A stretch of 32,993 nucleotides of DNA from Candidatus Obscuribacterales bacterium (GCA_021732565.1 JAKFUT010000016.1:1-32993); one strand, 5' to 3'; counted from the stretch's first letter, positions 15,932-25,252 are shown. Program-made: numbers and translations. Notes: generated by a model from the sequence alone, not told the origin.

Positions 15932-18900
15932 TCACTGTTTTTTTCGGGCAGACAATAATTCCAACCATCGCCTCGTTAGCGCTTTTCCTGACGAAGATTT
16001 CTGCTGCGCGTATTTCTCATTTAGCTGTGCTTCCAGTTTCGCCATCGTTTTTTGTTTAACGGTTGAAAGATCAACATGTTTTAGTGGAATCGCCAATGCG
16101 AGATCCACACACTCGAGGGCATTCTTTTTCCTACCCTCTTTTTCAAACTGCCAGGCCAGTTCCGCAAGTATTCCCAATCGACCGGATAGCTCAAGGGAGG
16201 TGTTATTGGTCACCCGATTAGAGGAGCGTTGCAAGCAGTCAAAGCATTCATCAAGTTTACCTTGCATGCTTGTCAGACCAGCCAGGTTATCTATGTAGTA
16301 GCCGTAGATCTCATTGTCGAGCGGGTGCGTTTCTAACCCCTTCCGCACCACGTCCTCCGCCTTAGCGAGATACTTGCCTGATTTTCCTAAATCGAGATCA
16401 GGTCCAACGTGAGGACACGCGAAAGCGTGGTGGATATTTATTTGAACCAATTCCCAGTCGACCCAACGGCGTGCGCGTTCTTTGTCAGCTGATTCGTTAA
16501 CTCTACAATTCCTTAGTGCAAGCAGTAAATTCTCTGCTGCGGAGTAGTCACCCCGCCGTTCTAATGCTACAGCAATTTGAAACACTAGTTCAAAGAGGCT
16601 CACTGGCAAAGAGCGTCCGCCCACATATCCAGCAAGGTCCTTCGATGACTTTGCCAAATTCAAACATTCCAGACTCAGTTTATCCTCAGCTGGAGAAACG
16701 GCATTGACTCTGGTTCTTAGAACGTCAAACAGTCGTTGAAAAGAGGCTCGCCCATCGGCAAAATCCACAGCGTACAATTTTGCAAGTTGAATTGCCTCAA
16801 TGGAGCGTTGCGGTAAGGCGATCGCCGAGCGTGCAAGAAACACCTTATGTGCCATCACAGGCTCAAGCTTGAATCTACTTAGCGAATAACAAGCATTAAG
16901 ATCTGGAACTACCGATAATGGTGAGTCTGTTAACACTGCGTCGACAACCTCACCCTGAAGGCAAAAGTTCAGACAGTGACGATAATCAGCCTCAGTGCCG
17001 GACCTGTCATAGTGTTTTGCTAGTTGAGAGTAGATTCTAACTCGATGAGCGATTGTACCTGCGCCGGCTTGCAAGGCTTTCGAATCTGAGTCTGCCAGAC
17101 AGCGTAGACCGTCAATTGGTCTATTCTGATAGAGATACAACTCGGCTAGCGCATTTGAATATCCCACTTGCCGGCGGTCCGCAGCCGCATGAGCGGCACC
17201 TGCCTTGAGAAAATTCTCAAGCTCATCAAAATAAGACGTTGAGGTAGTTTGGCGTGCCTTCGATAATTGTTCGCCTAATTCTTGATCCGTTTTTCGAAAC
17301 CAGCTTGAATCAGCTGATGGTTCAAGAGATAGGTTGCGCAGCCCCAATAATAGTTTGGCGGCGTCGGCAGATTGAGAATACCGGCCGAGTGAACTTGCCC
17401 AAGCCAGAGCAAGATCAAATGTGTCGTTTCGAAGCGAACTGAATTCTATAAAGGCGGGCAACTGCTTCAGTTTGACTGCAAAATTCTCAATTTCGGACTT
17501 CGAGCTCTTGGTTCTGTTTGAAGACTCAGTCGCTCCCTTCATTTTACTTGCAGCTTTCTCCAAAAGTCGGGCTACTTGCGCGAAATTTGACTCGGGGAAA
17601 ATTTGTGGATTAGTTGCAATGAAATCTGCTGCCTCAAAACCGAGTGCCCTGTATGCATCATCACAGTTCCGATCAGTTCCGATGAGGGTCGCACTCATTA
17701 GCCTGGTGAGCAATTGCATATATTCGCGGGGACTCGCGACTTCAACGAAATAACTCCTCAATACAGCTGAATTCGATATTGTATCCGCCGGGATCTTTTC
17801 ATGATTGCACAGGTTGTTGAAGACCTTAGCTTCCATGGTTCTCATATCATGCAATGATTCGCGGTCCGTCTCAGCCACGGAGGCTGCGAGAAAATGCAAT
17901 ACGGCAATGCAATCAACCTGATTTTGCATTGCTAACTTCCTGGAGTTGACGGTTTTGTCACAGAGGTTGAAATCGTCTGTCGTCATCCAATCTTTCAGCG
18001 TAGCAACCGCTGTTCTAACTCTGTCGCTCGGAAGTTTTTCGTTCGAGCGAAGTCGAAGTAATGACTGTATTTGGTTCTGTCGTTGTTGCAGAAGGCTCTG
18101 TTCCCGGTATTTGCCTATAGGGTTCTGGCTTGTAAATACTAGTGCGGGAATGCCAACGAGAGCTACTGCGCTCAGGATGACGGGCAGCGGTACGTTACGG
18201 CCGTAGGTGGTTCTCGATTGCTTCTTTGCAGTCGGCAAAGGCAGTTCACCTGTGCTTCTTAACGGCAAAAGAGCCGCAGTTACTTCATCTGCCGAAGCGT
18301 ACCTGTCAATGGGATCTTTTTGCATACAGTTGGAAATCACTATACGCAGCCCTTGCTCGAAAGTTGTTGGCGATTCCGTAAGATCAATCTGTGGGATGGC
18401 CGCGTTCACATGTTGATGCAATACAGCTACGGTTGTATCTGCTACATAGGGTGCACAGCCACTATACAGTTCATAAGCGACGCATCCCAGGGCATAGAGA
18501 TCAGTTCGCTGATCAACATGCTTAGCGTCAAGACACTGTTCGGGGCTCATGTATAGAGGGCTACCAAACACGGTTCCGGTAACTGTCGCATTCGTATTTC
18601 GCACTGAGGCCGGCGCAAGAACTTTGGCCAATCCGAAATCCAAGATCTTCACCTTTAGATTATCTTGGATATCGGTGACCATAATATTATCCGGCTTCAG
18701 GTCTCGATGAATGATATCTCTTTTGTGAGCATAGGACAGCCCTGCACAAACCTGCAGCATGATCTCGATTATTTGCGAAGTACTGAACGAGTAATTCTGC
18801 AGGAGCAGTTCCCTCAAGGAATCACCCGAGGCAAATTCCATCGCGATGAAGGGTCTGCCGGTACCGCTTGTTCCGCAGTGATAAATTTGCGAAATGTTTT

Positions 18901-19147
18901 GCTGGTTGAGCCCGGAAAGGATCTTTGCTTCTCTGGTGAATTCGCGTATCTTTCTTGCAGTGGTCAGGTTGTCTACCTTTAAGAGCTTGATTGCGACTTC
19001 GCGGCCGAGCTGCAGATGAATTGCCTTATAGACATCACCAAATCCCCCGCTCCCAAGAAACTTCGTAACAGAGTAGGCGGGATCTATCGCTATCTTGTCC
19101 TGGTCGTCGACGCTCACCTTAGTTTCCTCGATGGTGATTTTGATCAT
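15932..19147 (-). CDS. Hanks-type Ser/Thr protein kinase with transmembrane helix and large helical-repeat C-terminus
   Basis: 1071 residues. The kinase domain has a glycine loop LGSGGFGDVY (31-40), K54 in VAIK, catalytic HRDLKPDN (H147, D149), DFG at 170-172, and an activation segment GTVFGSPLYMSPEQC. A transmembrane helix follows at about 320-345 (VILSAVALVGIPALVF). The remaining 700 or so residues are alpha-helical with TPR-like stretches (SYSNALAELYLYQNRPIDGL; RGDYSAAENLLLAL; LAWQFEKEGRKKNALECVDLAL). In such kinases the extracytoplasmic repeats act as protein-binding sensor or scaffold. All catalytic motifs are intact. Kinase substrate and signal are unknown. It is convergent with the histidine kinase and divergent from the intergenic region with the repeat cluster. 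Confidence 0.92.
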   Translation of the reverse strand: MIKITIEETKVSVDDQDKIAIDPAYSVTKFLGSGGFGDVYKAIHLQLGREVAIKLLKVDNLTTARKIREFTREAKILSGLNQQNISQIYHCGTSGTGRPFIAMEFASGDSLRELLLQNYSFSTSQIIEIMLQVCAGLSYAHKRDIIHRDLKPDNIMVTDIQDNLKVKILDFGLAKVLAPASVRNTNATVTGTVFGSPLYMSPEQCLDAKHVDQRTDLYALGCVAYELYSGCAPYVADTTVAVLHQHVNAAIPQIDLTESPTTFEQGLRIVISNCMQKDPIDRYASADEVTAALLPLRSTGELPLPTAKKQSRTTYGRNVPLPVILSAVALVGIPALVFTSQNPIGKYREQSLLQQRQNQIQSLLRLRSNEKLPSDRVRTAVATLKDWMTTDDFNLCDKTVNSRKLAMQNQVDCIAVLHFLAASVAETDRESLHDMRTMEAKVFNNLCNHEKIPADTISNSAVLRSYFVEVASPREYMQLLTRLMSATLIGTDRNCDDAYRALGFEAADFIATNPQIFPESNFAQVARLLEKAASKMKGATESSNRTKSSKSEIENFAVKLKQLPAFIEFSSLRNDTFDLALAWASSLGRYSQSADAAKLLLGLRNLSLEPSADSSWFRKTDQELGEQLSKARQTTSTSYFDELENFLKAGAAHAAADRRQVGYSNALAELYLYQNRPIDGLRCLADSDSKALQAGAGTIAHRVRIYSQLAKHYDRSGTEADYRHCLNFCLQGEVVDAVLTDSPLSVVPDLNACYSLSRFKLEPVMAHKVFLARSAIALPQRSIEAIQLAKLYAVDFADGRASFQRLFDVLRTRVNAVSPAEDKLSLECLNLAKSSKDLAGYVGGRSLPVSLFELVFQIAVALERRGDYSAAENLLLALRNCRVNESADKERARRWVDWELVQINIHHAFACPHVGPDLDLGKSGKYLAKAEDVVRKGLETHPLDNEIYGYYIDNLAGLTSMQGKLDECFDCLQRSSNRVTNNTSLELSGRLGILAELAWQFEKEGRKKNALECVDLALAIPLKHVDLSTVKQKTMAKLEAQLNEKYAQQKSSSGKALTRRWLELLSARKKQ

Positions 19148-19553
19148 GCGATGACTGTGTTTGCCTATTCAACAGATTTCTTGGATCGCTTACTCCAGAG
19201 AACTCAGAATGTCCGTAGGAATCGGACCAAAAGCGGCCAGGGTCAGTTTGCTTTATCATGTCCGAGATTTGTTCGCATAAGGCGCGCGCGTCTTTGTACA
19301 ATATCCGGTGCCCTTCGCGATTGCATGAGGAAGGCTTTCCTCGTAGTTTAATACACATTATCATAATGTTCTTGACTGAGTAGTCCGTTTTGCTGGATAG
19401 AGGCGATGATCCACCGGTTTAATTTGTGGATGCCTCCGATCCGCTTGTGGTGGATGATGATCCGGCAGTATACGAGGGAGAGTAGCAAAACCTCTTATAT
19501 GGTGACCTTGAACAACTTCCCGTTCGCGAGATGGAGCCTGACCCGCACGCCGG

Positions 19554-19739
19554 TTGCGCGTATTCATCGAGCCCGGAGAATTCGTTAAGAACTACGAAAA
19601 GTCATACGAGAATTGTATTCCGCAGGCACTCGATTTGTGGTGCAAAGCGACCGACGGTAAAATCTCGTGGACAAGCACCGATGACAAGGCACACGAGGAT
19701 GGACGTATCGAAGTGCCGGATCGCAAGGAAAACAGTTAG
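19554..19739 (+). CDS. Possible small protein or gene remnant, low confidence
   Basis: 61 codons from TTG 19554, with no ATG in frame and in-frame stops at 19503, 19509 and 19539. The sequence (IEPGEFVKNYEKSYENCIPQ, then ALDLWCKATDGKISW) is of balanced composition and could be the tail of a degraded gene. No ribosome site and no family recognised. It overlaps minus-strand frames that are equally weak. Confidence 0.2.
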   Translation: MRVFIEPGEFVKNYEKSYENCIPQALDLWCKATDGKISWTSTDDKAHEDGRIEVPDRKENS

Positions 19740-19809
19740 TACATTCGTGGGGAGCTTTCTCTTCCGACACGGCTCACCCTGTTCGAGCATGGTCCTCTTG
19801 GTTGTTGAC

Positions 19810-19895
19810 CCGATATCGGAAAAGTTATCCAATATCGGAAAAGTTATCCAATATCGGAAAAGTTATCCAATATTGAATAACATTTCCGATATCGG
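19810..19895. repeat. 19-nt repeat cluster: three direct copies and one inverted copy
   Basis: CCGATATCGGAAAAGTTAT at 19810-19828 is followed directly by CCAATATCGGAAAAGTTAT at 19829-19847 and again at 19848-19866. After a 10-nt spacer (CCAATATTGA), an inverted copy lies at 19877-19895 (ATAACATTTCCGATATCGG), differing from the reverse complement of copy 1 by one base. Copy 3 and the inverted copy can form a long hairpin. Each junction reads TTATCCAAT, which resembles part of a DnaA box. The cluster is AT-rich against its surroundings. Role unknown: operator array, iteron-like site or transposon end are all possible. Confidence 0.85.
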
Positions 19896-19969
19896 ATTTG
19901 TCTCACCCGACCTGCCTCCCTAATGGATGCGAGTCTTGCCTTCGGTCCGGGGGCTGGTACCAGTCCAAC

Positions 19970-20007
19970 ACGATTGCCCCAACACCTGCAGGTGTTGGGG
20001 CAATCGT
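19970..20007. repeat. 38-bp perfect palindrome, possible bidirectional terminator or binding site
   Basis: The arm ACGATTGCCCCAACACCTG (19970-19988) is followed immediately by its exact reverse complement, with CTGCAG at the centre and no spacer. It lies 35 nt beyond the stop of the minus-strand IS1595-like gene. There is no clear T-tract on either side, so a classical intrinsic terminator is not certain. Confidence 0.85.
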
Positions 20008-20041
20008 TGTTCGATTTGCAATTCGAATGGAAGGGAAGTAA

Positions 20042-21352
20042 TTACTGGGTCAATAACGCTGGAATCTTGATCCGCAACGGAGAGGTATATTTTCTTACGC
20101 GTTTTTCAACATAATCTGCGATGCTTAGACAAGCGTTTGACAGCCAGAGTTCGGGCAGATGTTCTCGTGATTGGTAGTACCAGAATCTTACGAAATAGAG
20201 TTGAACATGCTTTCGGCTAATGCCGTGGTGATAAGTGCGCACATACTCGATGAAGGCGTCGGCGACTTGCTGCTGGAGTTGCGAAAGCTCAGTTCGCGCT
20301 CCAGACCTAACCATCGGCGGCGCGGTAGTCTGGTAATTCGCGGTGAGTGACGTTGCAGGCAGTGGACTTTTGTGTGCTAATTTCGTGCCCCTTTCCGGGG
20401 TGATTGTTTCCACCGGCACATATTTGCTGCCAAACTCGCGAGCTACCAAACCGTTCAATTCGAGCATTGTGCACGCCGCAATTAGTGTTCCTGTAGGATG
20501 ACCGAGTTTCTCGCACAGCAGATCGAACTGGATACCTTCCTTGCCAATCAGTCTTAGAACCTCATTCTGAACGCTGGTCAACTGATCAAGCGGATCGGCC
20601 TCATCGGGCGGACTGGCGTCAAACGGAGTATCTTCGTGCTCTGTTAGGGAGCCTTCGCCCGCGATCTCGCCAGGCTCTTCTTCGAACCATGAGACGAGCT
20701 CCGCATCCGGTGCTGATGAGAGTTCTTCTTCGGCGGGTGAGAAATCAATAATCTCCGAAGATGAGGAGCAAGAGGGGACTGCATCGGGGTCACTCTCATA
20801 AGCTCCATTCTCAATTTCGATAGCTCTCTGCTCGGCGGAAGGATGCTCCCGGCGCGGAGTGTCAGTACTTCGCTTAGAGTAATTCTCTATGAAAATTTCA
20901 GTGCCGTATTCTTCAGCTTCCCTGTCATCCACGGAGTTGAGGATCACTAATTCCGTCTTCTTCAGTATATTCCAGCATGTAGATTGACAAACTTCTATCA
21001 ACTTTGCAAATCCGCTCGAAGTGAGGATGACCCCGCGCTCTTGCAGTCATATGGCCGCTAGCCATGCGACCGGCTTTTTCATGTGTGCGAGAAATGTGTT
21101 GGATGTAACCCAGCTAAAGCGATCGCATTTCGGACAAGGGACTCTTCTAATCGCAGTGTCTTCCGGCAGCGTTGCCCCGCAATTACGGCAGATCAAAATC
21201 ACGCTGTGTAATCTTCGATAAAGATAATTCAGTGCTGCTTCCGGCGTCGGAAACTTCTTCTTGAATTTTTCGTAGAGGAAGACCGCGAGCGCGTTGTTCT
21301 TATCTCTATTAGACTTTCTTTCAGCCCGATCACAACCATCTTCTCGACTCAT
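20042..21352 (-). pseudogene. IS1595-like (ISXO2-type) transposase-derived gene with DDE core replaced by a winged helix; in-frame TGA at 21049-21047
   Basis: Two open segments are in one frame, joined through a single TGA. Start ATG 21352 has AGGA 7 nt upstream. The first 101 residues match the IS1595 N-terminus: FPTPEAALNYLYRR, zinc ribbon CRNC...CPKC, then WVTSNTFLAHMKKPVAWLAAI. After the TGA the match goes on: LQERGV, FAKLIEVCQSTCWNILKK (family pattern: helix-turn-helix ending in taW.iL). Then come about 110 acidic, low-complexity residues, a DprA-like winged helix (nt about 20590-20411: TSVQNEVLRLIGKEGIQFDL, LLCEKLGHPTGTLIAACTML, ELNGLVAREF) and finally an IS1595-like tail (TYHHGISRKHVQLYFVRF). 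No DDE catalytic core fits in between. The start of the second segment alone would be an unsupported TTG at 21001. Probably a domesticated DNA-binding protein, either recently broken by the TGA or read through it. Confidence 0.65.
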
Positions 21353-21359
21353 TTTATTA

Positions 21360-21363
21360 TCCT
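21360..21363 (-). promoter_or_regulatory. Ribosome binding site of the IS1595-like gene
   Basis: AGGA on the minus strand, 7 nt before ATG 21352 (CCAGGATAATAAAATG). It favours this start over the upstream in-frame ATG at 21397. Confidence 0.5.
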
Positions 21364-22010
21364 GGCATAGCCGATAGGTGCCGCTTATGCAGAACAAAGT
21401 TCAATGCATATCAGCCAATCTTAGTTCGCTGAATGAAGCGTTTCCACACACACACAAACGATGTCGCTGATACTAACCTGTCGTAAAGAACTTGTCACCC
21501 GCAAGATCACCACGACTTTAAGTGGTGCGAAGCTAGCGCGAGTGTGGACCTGATGTGGAATCGGTTCTTTTGTCGAATTCGCAGGAGGAATTAACTACTC
21601 GCTGCTAAAAGGCTGAGGGTGGTTCCGGGCAATCGGTTGAAGCCTTTGACTGTTCCTGACTCATCGGTCCTGCTGCATAGTCCAATGGACTCTGGTGAGC
21701 TATTCCGGGATTCGGCCGTCAGCCGAGACACTCAATCTACGCATAAGCGGCGAGAAAGGATTGGTTGTTGCGCTGGCGGGAGCACTACTTGAGGCTTTAC
21801 CGATGACCTCATTCCACCTAGCTTCAATTCCAGTGCGCGGGTTGCAAGTTTTTTGGTATCTTTTATAAGAGCTTCTGGACTCATTCCAGTTGAGGGAAGC
21901 GCCGCCGGGTTAGACGTTCGAGCTCTCTATGAATGATTGCCACCTGATTATCCGCGGTCGTTATCGGGTACTGATTACGTGTAACACTTATTGCACCTCG
22001 AACAAGGGTG
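21364..22010. other. About 650-bp intergenic region between divergent genes
   Basis: No gene or RNA recognised. A short CA run (CACACACACA) occurs near 21450. No copy of the 19-nt repeat or of the 38-bp palindrome was found here, so I see no matching end for a mobile element spanning the IS1595-like gene. Confidence 0.4.
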
Positions 22011-24857
22011 ATGCTTAAACTCGGTGACCTCGTTGATCAGCGATATGAACTCACTGAAGTAGTCGGTCGAGGTGGCGCCGGTATTGTCTATAAGGCCTTT
22101 GATAAATCGCTGGGCCGGTCTGTGGCCATTAAATTCCTCCACCTATCACTAATCGCAGACCGCGATAGTGCGCTTCGGTTCCGTAGAGAGGCACAAGTTG
22201 TTGCACGCCTCATGCATCCTGGCATTGTCAGATGTTACGCTTTCGGATTCTATGAAGGCAATTACTATTTAGTTCTGGAGTTCGTGACAGGCACCACTCT
22301 CTACGAATTGCTCTGCGAAAAAGCATTAACCTGGAGAGAAGCCTGCGCTGTGTTTTCTCAACTTTGCGATGCCATGCAATATGCGCATGTCAAAGGGATT
22401 GTGCATCGAGACCTGAACCCCAAGAACATCATGCTTTTGCCTGATTGCAACCAATCCTGGAGTGCTAAGATTCTCGATTTCGGTCTTGCTCGCTATCGGC
22501 ACGATGGAGCAGCAAAGCTAACTCTCACTGGTGCTCTAATTGGTACCGTTCACTACATGAGTCCTGAACAATGTCGCGGTGAAGATACAGATTCTCGAAG
22601 TGATATTTATGCTCTAGGCTGCATCCTTTATCAATGCATAAACGGCAGTCCACCATTCTTTGCAGATTCTCCCAGTGTTCTGTTATACATGCATGCAAAT
22701 CAACCAATACCTAACTGCGTGGTTCCTGATTCATCACCTGGCGAACAAGCTGCGATAAATCAAATACTCGCTACGGCCATGGCAAAGCAGCCAAACGACC
22801 GATATCAGACGATGAACGAGCTGAAGCATGATTTGAATTCTGTGCTGCTCGGCGAGGAAATCACAATATCTAATGTATCTAGTGCAAGTCGCAAAGGCTT
22901 GGCTCTTCCGAGTCTATTGATGTCTGCCATTCTTGCACTCGTTGCGTGTTTAATTCTAACGCTAATCTTCGGCGCAGAGGGTATCATCGAGTTGTGTTCG
23001 GAGCTGGACAATCGCCTCGAGCCGCGCGATCTGAGTTTGCAATATGCAGAGGCATTGAATCAGGTTGGCTGTAAGCGTCAAGCGCGGCTTCTGCTGGCTC
23101 GATATGACATTCCACCCTCAGCCTCTGGCGCCACAAAACAAACGCCGCAGCAAGAGTTTTTGTCTCAATTGCAGTGGTGCCGATTGTATCAAAATCTAGG
23201 GGCGCACAAAATGGCCTCACCGCATCTTCTTGCCGCTCTTCAAGTTTTACAGCAACCAACGTTTATTGCTGAGAGCTCCACGGCAATGGAAGAACCGGCC
23301 TTACACTTAGCATCTACGATCGAATATGTAGATCACAAATTGCCAGATCTATGTTTCGAAATGGCCCGTCACTCGGCAAACCGCAGAGGATGGCTTGAGA
23401 CAGCCCTCAAAGTCGGTTATCGATTAAATGAACCAACTATGCTTTTGCTGGAATTGAACAATCAGTGCGACTTGTTTTGGTCGTATAACGACCGTGAATC
23501 TTACCAATGGTTATGCTCCAGCACGCTTGATCTATTGAGACACACCCGTGCCTTCAGTCGTTCGGGTGGCATAGCAGGGTTTACGCTCGCCGGGGCGATC
23601 GAATCCTGTATTGAATACAACGGTCCTGGAATCGATGAGGCAGCCAGTTTGTTGTTGGTGAAAACTCGCCAGGATCATCAGCCCGTTTTTGCCCTGGTTT
23701 ACTATGATGCACTGGCGGCCAGTGCTTTTCGCAAGAAGCGCAGAGTAGAAGCACTGAAATTCCTGAACCAGGCTGAAGCATTTGCACTTCAAATAGTGCC
23801 AAATAAACTGGGTGCCAGTGAGCGTCTGCATCCCCTGCACAGCGTAATAGCCCGGGATGTTTATCACTATTCTTGCCGTGCCTGTCAGTACTACTCTCAG
23901 CTAGGTAAGCGAAAGGAGGCCGAAACTTGTTTTGACCGCGCTTTCGCACTTGCCTTCAGCTCCTATGGCGACCAGGGTGTGTCCTTGTCTCGGCATGCCG
24001 ACACCGTTTTTCTGGATGCGGCAATTAAGAATGCAGTGGAGACTGGCGCAGACACACAGCGACTTTACAATTTAATTTGTAAGATGTCTGACGACCTGAC
24101 TGCCCAAGGCTCTGCTAACGCAGCACGTACTACGCTGCAATGGAAAGAGAAACTTCTTCAGCGCATAAAGTCCGCGCCACCTGTTTGCACTACTTGCAAG
24201 GAATATATTGCTTTAGCCAGTTTGCTTGCGACAGAAGGATTATGGTCACAAGCTCATCATTCTTGTTTGCTCGCAAGCGGAGCTGCCAAAACAGAGTTTG
24301 AAAAGCTTGATGTCGAGTCTAAAGAAATTAGCATATTTCGTAGTCACGATTTGCAAGCGGCAGTTTTTCGCGCGAAAGCTACTGTGGAGCGGCTAACGAA
24401 GATGATGGACAATGACGAAGCCAGAAAGAAGTACTTCCCATACTATCTGGATGCAAAAAGCCAGTTGACCATCTGCTTATACCAGCAAAATTTCACTGCC
24501 GCGCTCAGCTGTGCATCCGAGATTTACAACGAAGCTTCAGCTTCTGCCTGCCTTAATAAAGATGTACGACGACAAGCACTGCAAGATATATGCGCAACTA
24601 GTTGTATTTACCTGGGTGACAGAGATCCAAAGTCGACCATCCTGTGGTTTAAGCGGTTGCTCCAGATAGTCGGCCCGCCGGGCGCAATAGCCGGTAGTGG
24701 TCCGTGCCGTCAATACACGACCATCTTATCCATAGTCAGAACTGCCTATCTGGCTTTAAAAGACTACAACAATGTAAAAGAAATAGATTTGGAGCTTGAG
24801 GCACTCAAAGCTAGATTCCCCGGTTGGGATAAATCAATTACTCGTGAGCCGGTCTAG
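22011..24857 (+). CDS. Hanks-type Ser/Thr kinase with catalytic-loop HRDLNPKN and helical C-terminal half
   Basis: 948 residues from ATG 22011; GTG 22008 directly precedes it. The kinase domain has VVGRGGAGIVYKA (glycine loop), VAIK lysine, DFG (ILDFGLAR) and GTVHYMSPEQC. The catalytic loop reads HRDLNPKN: the Asp base and the metal-binding Asn are kept, but the Lys usual in Ser/Thr kinases (HRDLKPxN) is Asn, encoded by AAC at 22416. A transmembrane helix follows (LLMSAILALVACLILTLIF, about 300-320). The remaining 600 or so residues are alpha-helical, TPR-like in places (YYSQLGKRKEAETCFDRAFA; MSDDLTAQGSANAARTTLQ). Overall layout matches the 1071-aa kinase. Either activity is reduced or the substitution is tolerated; the rest of the site looks intact. 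Confidence 0.9.
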   Translation: MLKLGDLVDQRYELTEVVGRGGAGIVYKAFDKSLGRSVAIKFLHLSLIADRDSALRFRREAQVVARLMHPGIVRCYAFGFYEGNYYLVLEFVTGTTLYELLCEKALTWREACAVFSQLCDAMQYAHVKGIVHRDLNPKNIMLLPDCNQSWSAKILDFGLARYRHDGAAKLTLTGALIGTVHYMSPEQCRGEDTDSRSDIYALGCILYQCINGSPPFFADSPSVLLYMHANQPIPNCVVPDSSPGEQAAINQILATAMAKQPNDRYQTMNELKHDLNSVLLGEEITISNVSSASRKGLALPSLLMSAILALVACLILTLIFGAEGIIELCSELDNRLEPRDLSLQYAEALNQVGCKRQARLLLARYDIPPSASGATKQTPQQEFLSQLQWCRLYQNLGAHKMASPHLLAALQVLQQPTFIAESSTAMEEPALHLASTIEYVDHKLPDLCFEMARHSANRRGWLETALKVGYRLNEPTMLLLELNNQCDLFWSYNDRESYQWLCSSTLDLLRHTRAFSRSGGIAGFTLAGAIESCIEYNGPGIDEAASLLLVKTRQDHQPVFALVYYDALAASAFRKKRRVEALKFLNQAEAFALQIVPNKLGASERLHPLHSVIARDVYHYSCRACQYYSQLGKRKEAETCFDRAFALAFSSYGDQGVSLSRHADTVFLDAAIKNAVETGADTQRLYNLICKMSDDLTAQGSANAARTTLQWKEKLLQRIKSAPPVCTTCKEYIALASLLATEGLWSQAHHSCLLASGAAKTEFEKLDVESKEISIFRSHDLQAAVFRAKATVERLTKMMDNDEARKKYFPYYLDAKSQLTICLYQQNFTAALSCASEIYNEASASACLNKDVRRQALQDICATSCIYLGDRDPKSTILWFKRLLQIVGPPGAIAGSGPCRQYTTILSIVRTAYLALKDYNNVKEIDLELEALKARFPGWDKSITREPV

Positions 24858-25252
24858 TCACTCGCCATCGAAAGCAAGGGAAAACCAAACTCATCAGAAT
24901 TCCAAATATCCGCCATGTTGAGCGAAGGTAAACAGCAAACAACAGGTGTTATCAGTCGGAGCGATTTGCATCCACCAACAAAAGCCGTTCAAAGGCAGGA
25001 AAGAGTTGGTGCTTTGAATTATCGCGCTCCTACTTCGACTGCACGAACGGTCCGACATCTCAGAGCCCATTCTCAGAATCCTTCCCGGGAGAACTAATTC
25101 AAGTGGCTGGCAGATAACAAGTTTGAAACAAGTATGAAGCAATGTTCTCTCACTGAATTGTTATGTATGTTGCGATCTTGGAGCAAGCCATTCAAAAATG
25201 CGCAACATTCCCCAGCCACACAGCATTCCCATGACGAAAGGAAATTACGGAT
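24858..25252. other. 395-bp intergenic region, nothing recognised
   Basis: Lies between two plus-strand genes. No hairpin with a T-tract, no gene and no repeat was seen. AAAGGA at its right end serves the next gene. Confidence 0.4.

Larger units (their letters stand above)
19148..20041. other. About 0.9-kb region with repeats and palindrome, no confident gene
   Basis: Holds the 19-nt repeat cluster (19810-19895), a 38-bp perfect palindrome (19970-20007) and short open frames interrupted by stops. On the minus strand the segments VRVRLHLANGKLFKVTI (about 19554-19495) and RIGGIHKLNRWIIASIQQNG (about 19449-19390) are in one frame separated by a stop; they look protein-like and may be remnants of a decayed gene. 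Another weak frame is listed at 19554-19739. Confidence 0.5.

Noticed and set aside
19119..19364. 81-codon minus-strand frame overlapping the start of the 1071-aa kinase
   Set aside because: Overlaps the kinase start by 29 nt, no ribosome site and no domain; I could not distinguish it from chance.
19848..19895. Repeat cluster as a CRISPR array
   Set aside because: Units abut with no spacers, one is inverted and no cas-like gene is present.
21001..21049. TGA read as selenocysteine
   Set aside because: No obvious SECIS-like hairpin follows, and the family has an aromatic residue, not cysteine, at this position.
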